Made by a program: the position numbers and the translations under genes. Positions 6,151 through 7,091 of a stretch of DNA of 7,091 bases are shown here, piece by piece (position 1 is the stretch's first letter; the number at the start of each line of letters is the position of its first letter). This DNA is from Anaerolineales bacterium (GTDB lineage Bacteria; Chloroflexota; Anaerolineae; Anaerolineales; E44-bin32), in contig JAUWDI010000045.1 of the NCBI GenBank assembly GCA_030608865.1, forward strand, positions 1 through 7,091, given 5' to 3'. The notes under the pieces were generated by a model that did not search any database, had not been told where the DNA came from, and worked only from the letters and a program-made list of their open reading frames with translations.

Positions 6151-6587
6151 TAATTTTCAAGCGTACCCTCGACAACGATACCCATATTTCGCGCCGTCCC
6201 CTCTATCTGGCGCATTGCTCCTTCGATGTCGACAGCATTCAAATCTTTCATCTTAATCTCAGCGATCTCACGAACCTGGTCCCGTGTGACCTTACCAACT
6301 TTTTCCCGGTTTGGCTCGCCAGACCCCTTCTCGACGCCTGCAGCTTTGCATAATAGAACCGCGGCTGGGGGAGTCTTCAATATAAACTTAAAGGAACCAT
6401 CGGCGAATATTGTGATCTCTGCCGGGATGATTTCCCCTGTCTTGCTTGATGTACGCGCGTTGTACTCCTTGCAAAAAACCATAAGGTTGATGCCGTGGGG
6501 AGCCAACGCTGGCCCTATCGGGGGGGCCGGATTGGCCCTTCCCGCTTCGATTTGAAGTTTAACAATTGCTTTAATTTTCTTTGCCAC
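6150..6587 (-). CDS. rplK: 50S ribosomal protein L11
   Basis: L11 binds the GTPase-associated region of 23S rRNA and supports factor binding and the stringent response. The 145-residue product is normal for the family, with the proline-rich N-terminal segment [20 protein letters not shown] (20-39), the [14 protein letters not shown] stretch (71-84) that leads into the RNA-binding C-terminal domain, and the terminal GTARNMGI (130-137). The start is GTG at 6585-6587, with GAGGAG (6595-6600) 7 bases upstream. It follows nusG by 62 bases and precedes rplA by 50. Stem-loops of the L1-binding type lie on both sides, one directly before its own ribosome binding site. Confidence 0.97.
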   Translation of the reverse strand: MAKKIKAIVKLQIEAGRANPAPPIGPALAPHGINLMVFCKEYNARTSSKTGEIIPAEITIFADGSFKFILKTPPAAVLLCKAAGVEKGSGEPNREKVGKVTRDQVREIAEIKMKDLNAVDIEGAMRQIEGTARNMGIVVEGTLEN

Positions 6588-6602
6588 GTGTTTACTCCTC
6601 TT

Positions 6603-6633
6603 GTGGTTTTAGCGGGCAGAATAGCCCTCCCAC
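6603..6633 (-). promoter_or_regulatory. L1-binding motif in the rplK leader
   Basis: On the minus strand GTGG (6630-6633) pairs with CCAC (6603-6606). The internal loop is GA opposite GCTAAAA. The inner stem pairs GGGC (6624-6627) with GCCC (6614-6617) around a TATTCT loop. Two short helices with a GA-versus-G/A-rich asymmetric loop are the known layout of L1 sites in rRNA and in L11-L1 operon mRNAs. The 3' strand runs straight into the rplK ribosome binding site (AAGAGGAG), so bound L1 would block initiation. Confidence 0.7.
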
Positions 6634-6649
6634 GTGCGATCCATCTAGA

Positions 6650-7091
6650 TCACGCTTTATCAACTTGTAGGAAGTCTAACTCAACAGGTGTTTCACGACC
6701 AAAAAACGAGACCATCACACGGACCATTGCTCGCTCCATATCGATGTCCGCTACGGTCCCGATGAAATCATTGAATGGGCCATCGATAATGCGCACTTTT
6801 TGTCCGATTGAATACGCCAACTTAATGCGTGGCGCATCCGCTTCCATACGCTTAACGATTTTAGCTACTTCCTCCGGTCGCAAGGGGGTCGGCTCATTGC
6901 CCATCCCCACAAATCCGGTCACGCCCGGAGTATTGCGCACGACGTACCATGAATCCTCATCCAAGATCATCTGAACAAGAATGTACCCCGGAAAAACGCG
7001 TCGCTCCACGGTTCGGCGTTTTCCATCTTTAACTTCGATCTCTTCCTCAGTAGGGACGACTACATCAAAGATCTTGTTCTTCATGTCCATC
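6650..7091 (-). CDS. nusG: Transcription termination/antitermination factor NusG, 5' end missing
   Basis: NusG binds the RNA polymerase clamp, raises processivity and links to Rho or to ribosomal protein S10. The visible 146 residues are the C-terminal part. The end of the NGN domain shows VVVPTEEEIEVKDGKRRTVE, FPGYILVQM (33-41) and SWYVVRNTPGVTGFVG (47-62). A linker follows, then the KOW domain with GQKVRIIDGPFNDFIGTV (96-113). The Met at the window edge is probably internal, because NusG proteins have some 35-50 residues before this MDMK stretch; the true start lies beyond base 7091. The stop is TGA at 6650-6652, 62 bases before rplK. The nusG-rplK-rplA-rplJ-rplL order is the widespread bacterial one. 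Confidence 0.97.
   Translation of the reverse strand, partial: MDMKNKIFDVVVPTEEEIEVKDGKRRTVERRVFPGYILVQMILDEDSWYVVRNTPGVTGFVGMGNEPTPLRPEEVAKIVKRMEADAPRIKLAYSIGQKVRIIDGPFNDFIGTVADIDMERAMVRVMVSFFGRETPVELDFLQVDKA

Noticed and set aside
1..7091. CRISPR arrays, insertion sequences, attachment sites or long repeats.
   Set aside because: None seen on either strand; the only notable repeats are the paired SOS boxes and the duplicated L1-type motif.

Overview
The window is a bacterial chromosome segment of roughly balanced base composition. It carries the end of a ribosomal protein/transcription factor operon and a two-component system on the minus strand, and a separate two-gene unit on the plus strand. 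The type of SOS box, the leader-RNA architecture and the general look of the proteins suggest a Chloroflexota-like (Anaerolineae-like) organism. That assignment is inference from sequence style, not a database result.

Minus strand, read from the right edge leftwards: nusG (5' end outside the window), rplK (L11), rplA (L1), a structured leader, rplJ (L10), rplL (L7/L12) and a terminator hairpin. These genes build the L11/L1 and L10-L12 stalk regions of the large subunit. Three autoregulatory RNA sites are legible: an L1-binding-type motif ahead of rplK, a second copy of it between rplK and rplA, and an L10 leader followed by a mutually exclusive terminator/antiterminator pair ahead of rplJ. 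rpoB does not follow rplL. An OmpR-type response regulator and its membrane histidine kinase come next, overlapping by 4 bases.

Plus strand, left part: a strong sigma-70-type promoter holds two perfect GAAC-N4-GTTC palindromes, the LexA (SOS) box of Gram-positive-type bacteria. One lies between -35 and -10 and one just after the expected start point. It drives a four-helix membrane protein of unknown function and, 5 bases later, a membrane-anchored lytic transglycosylase. This looks like a DNA-damage-inducible envelope module and is the most novel part of the window. It converges on the histidine kinase across a short intergenic hairpin. Bases 1-148 hold no gene I can assign with confidence.
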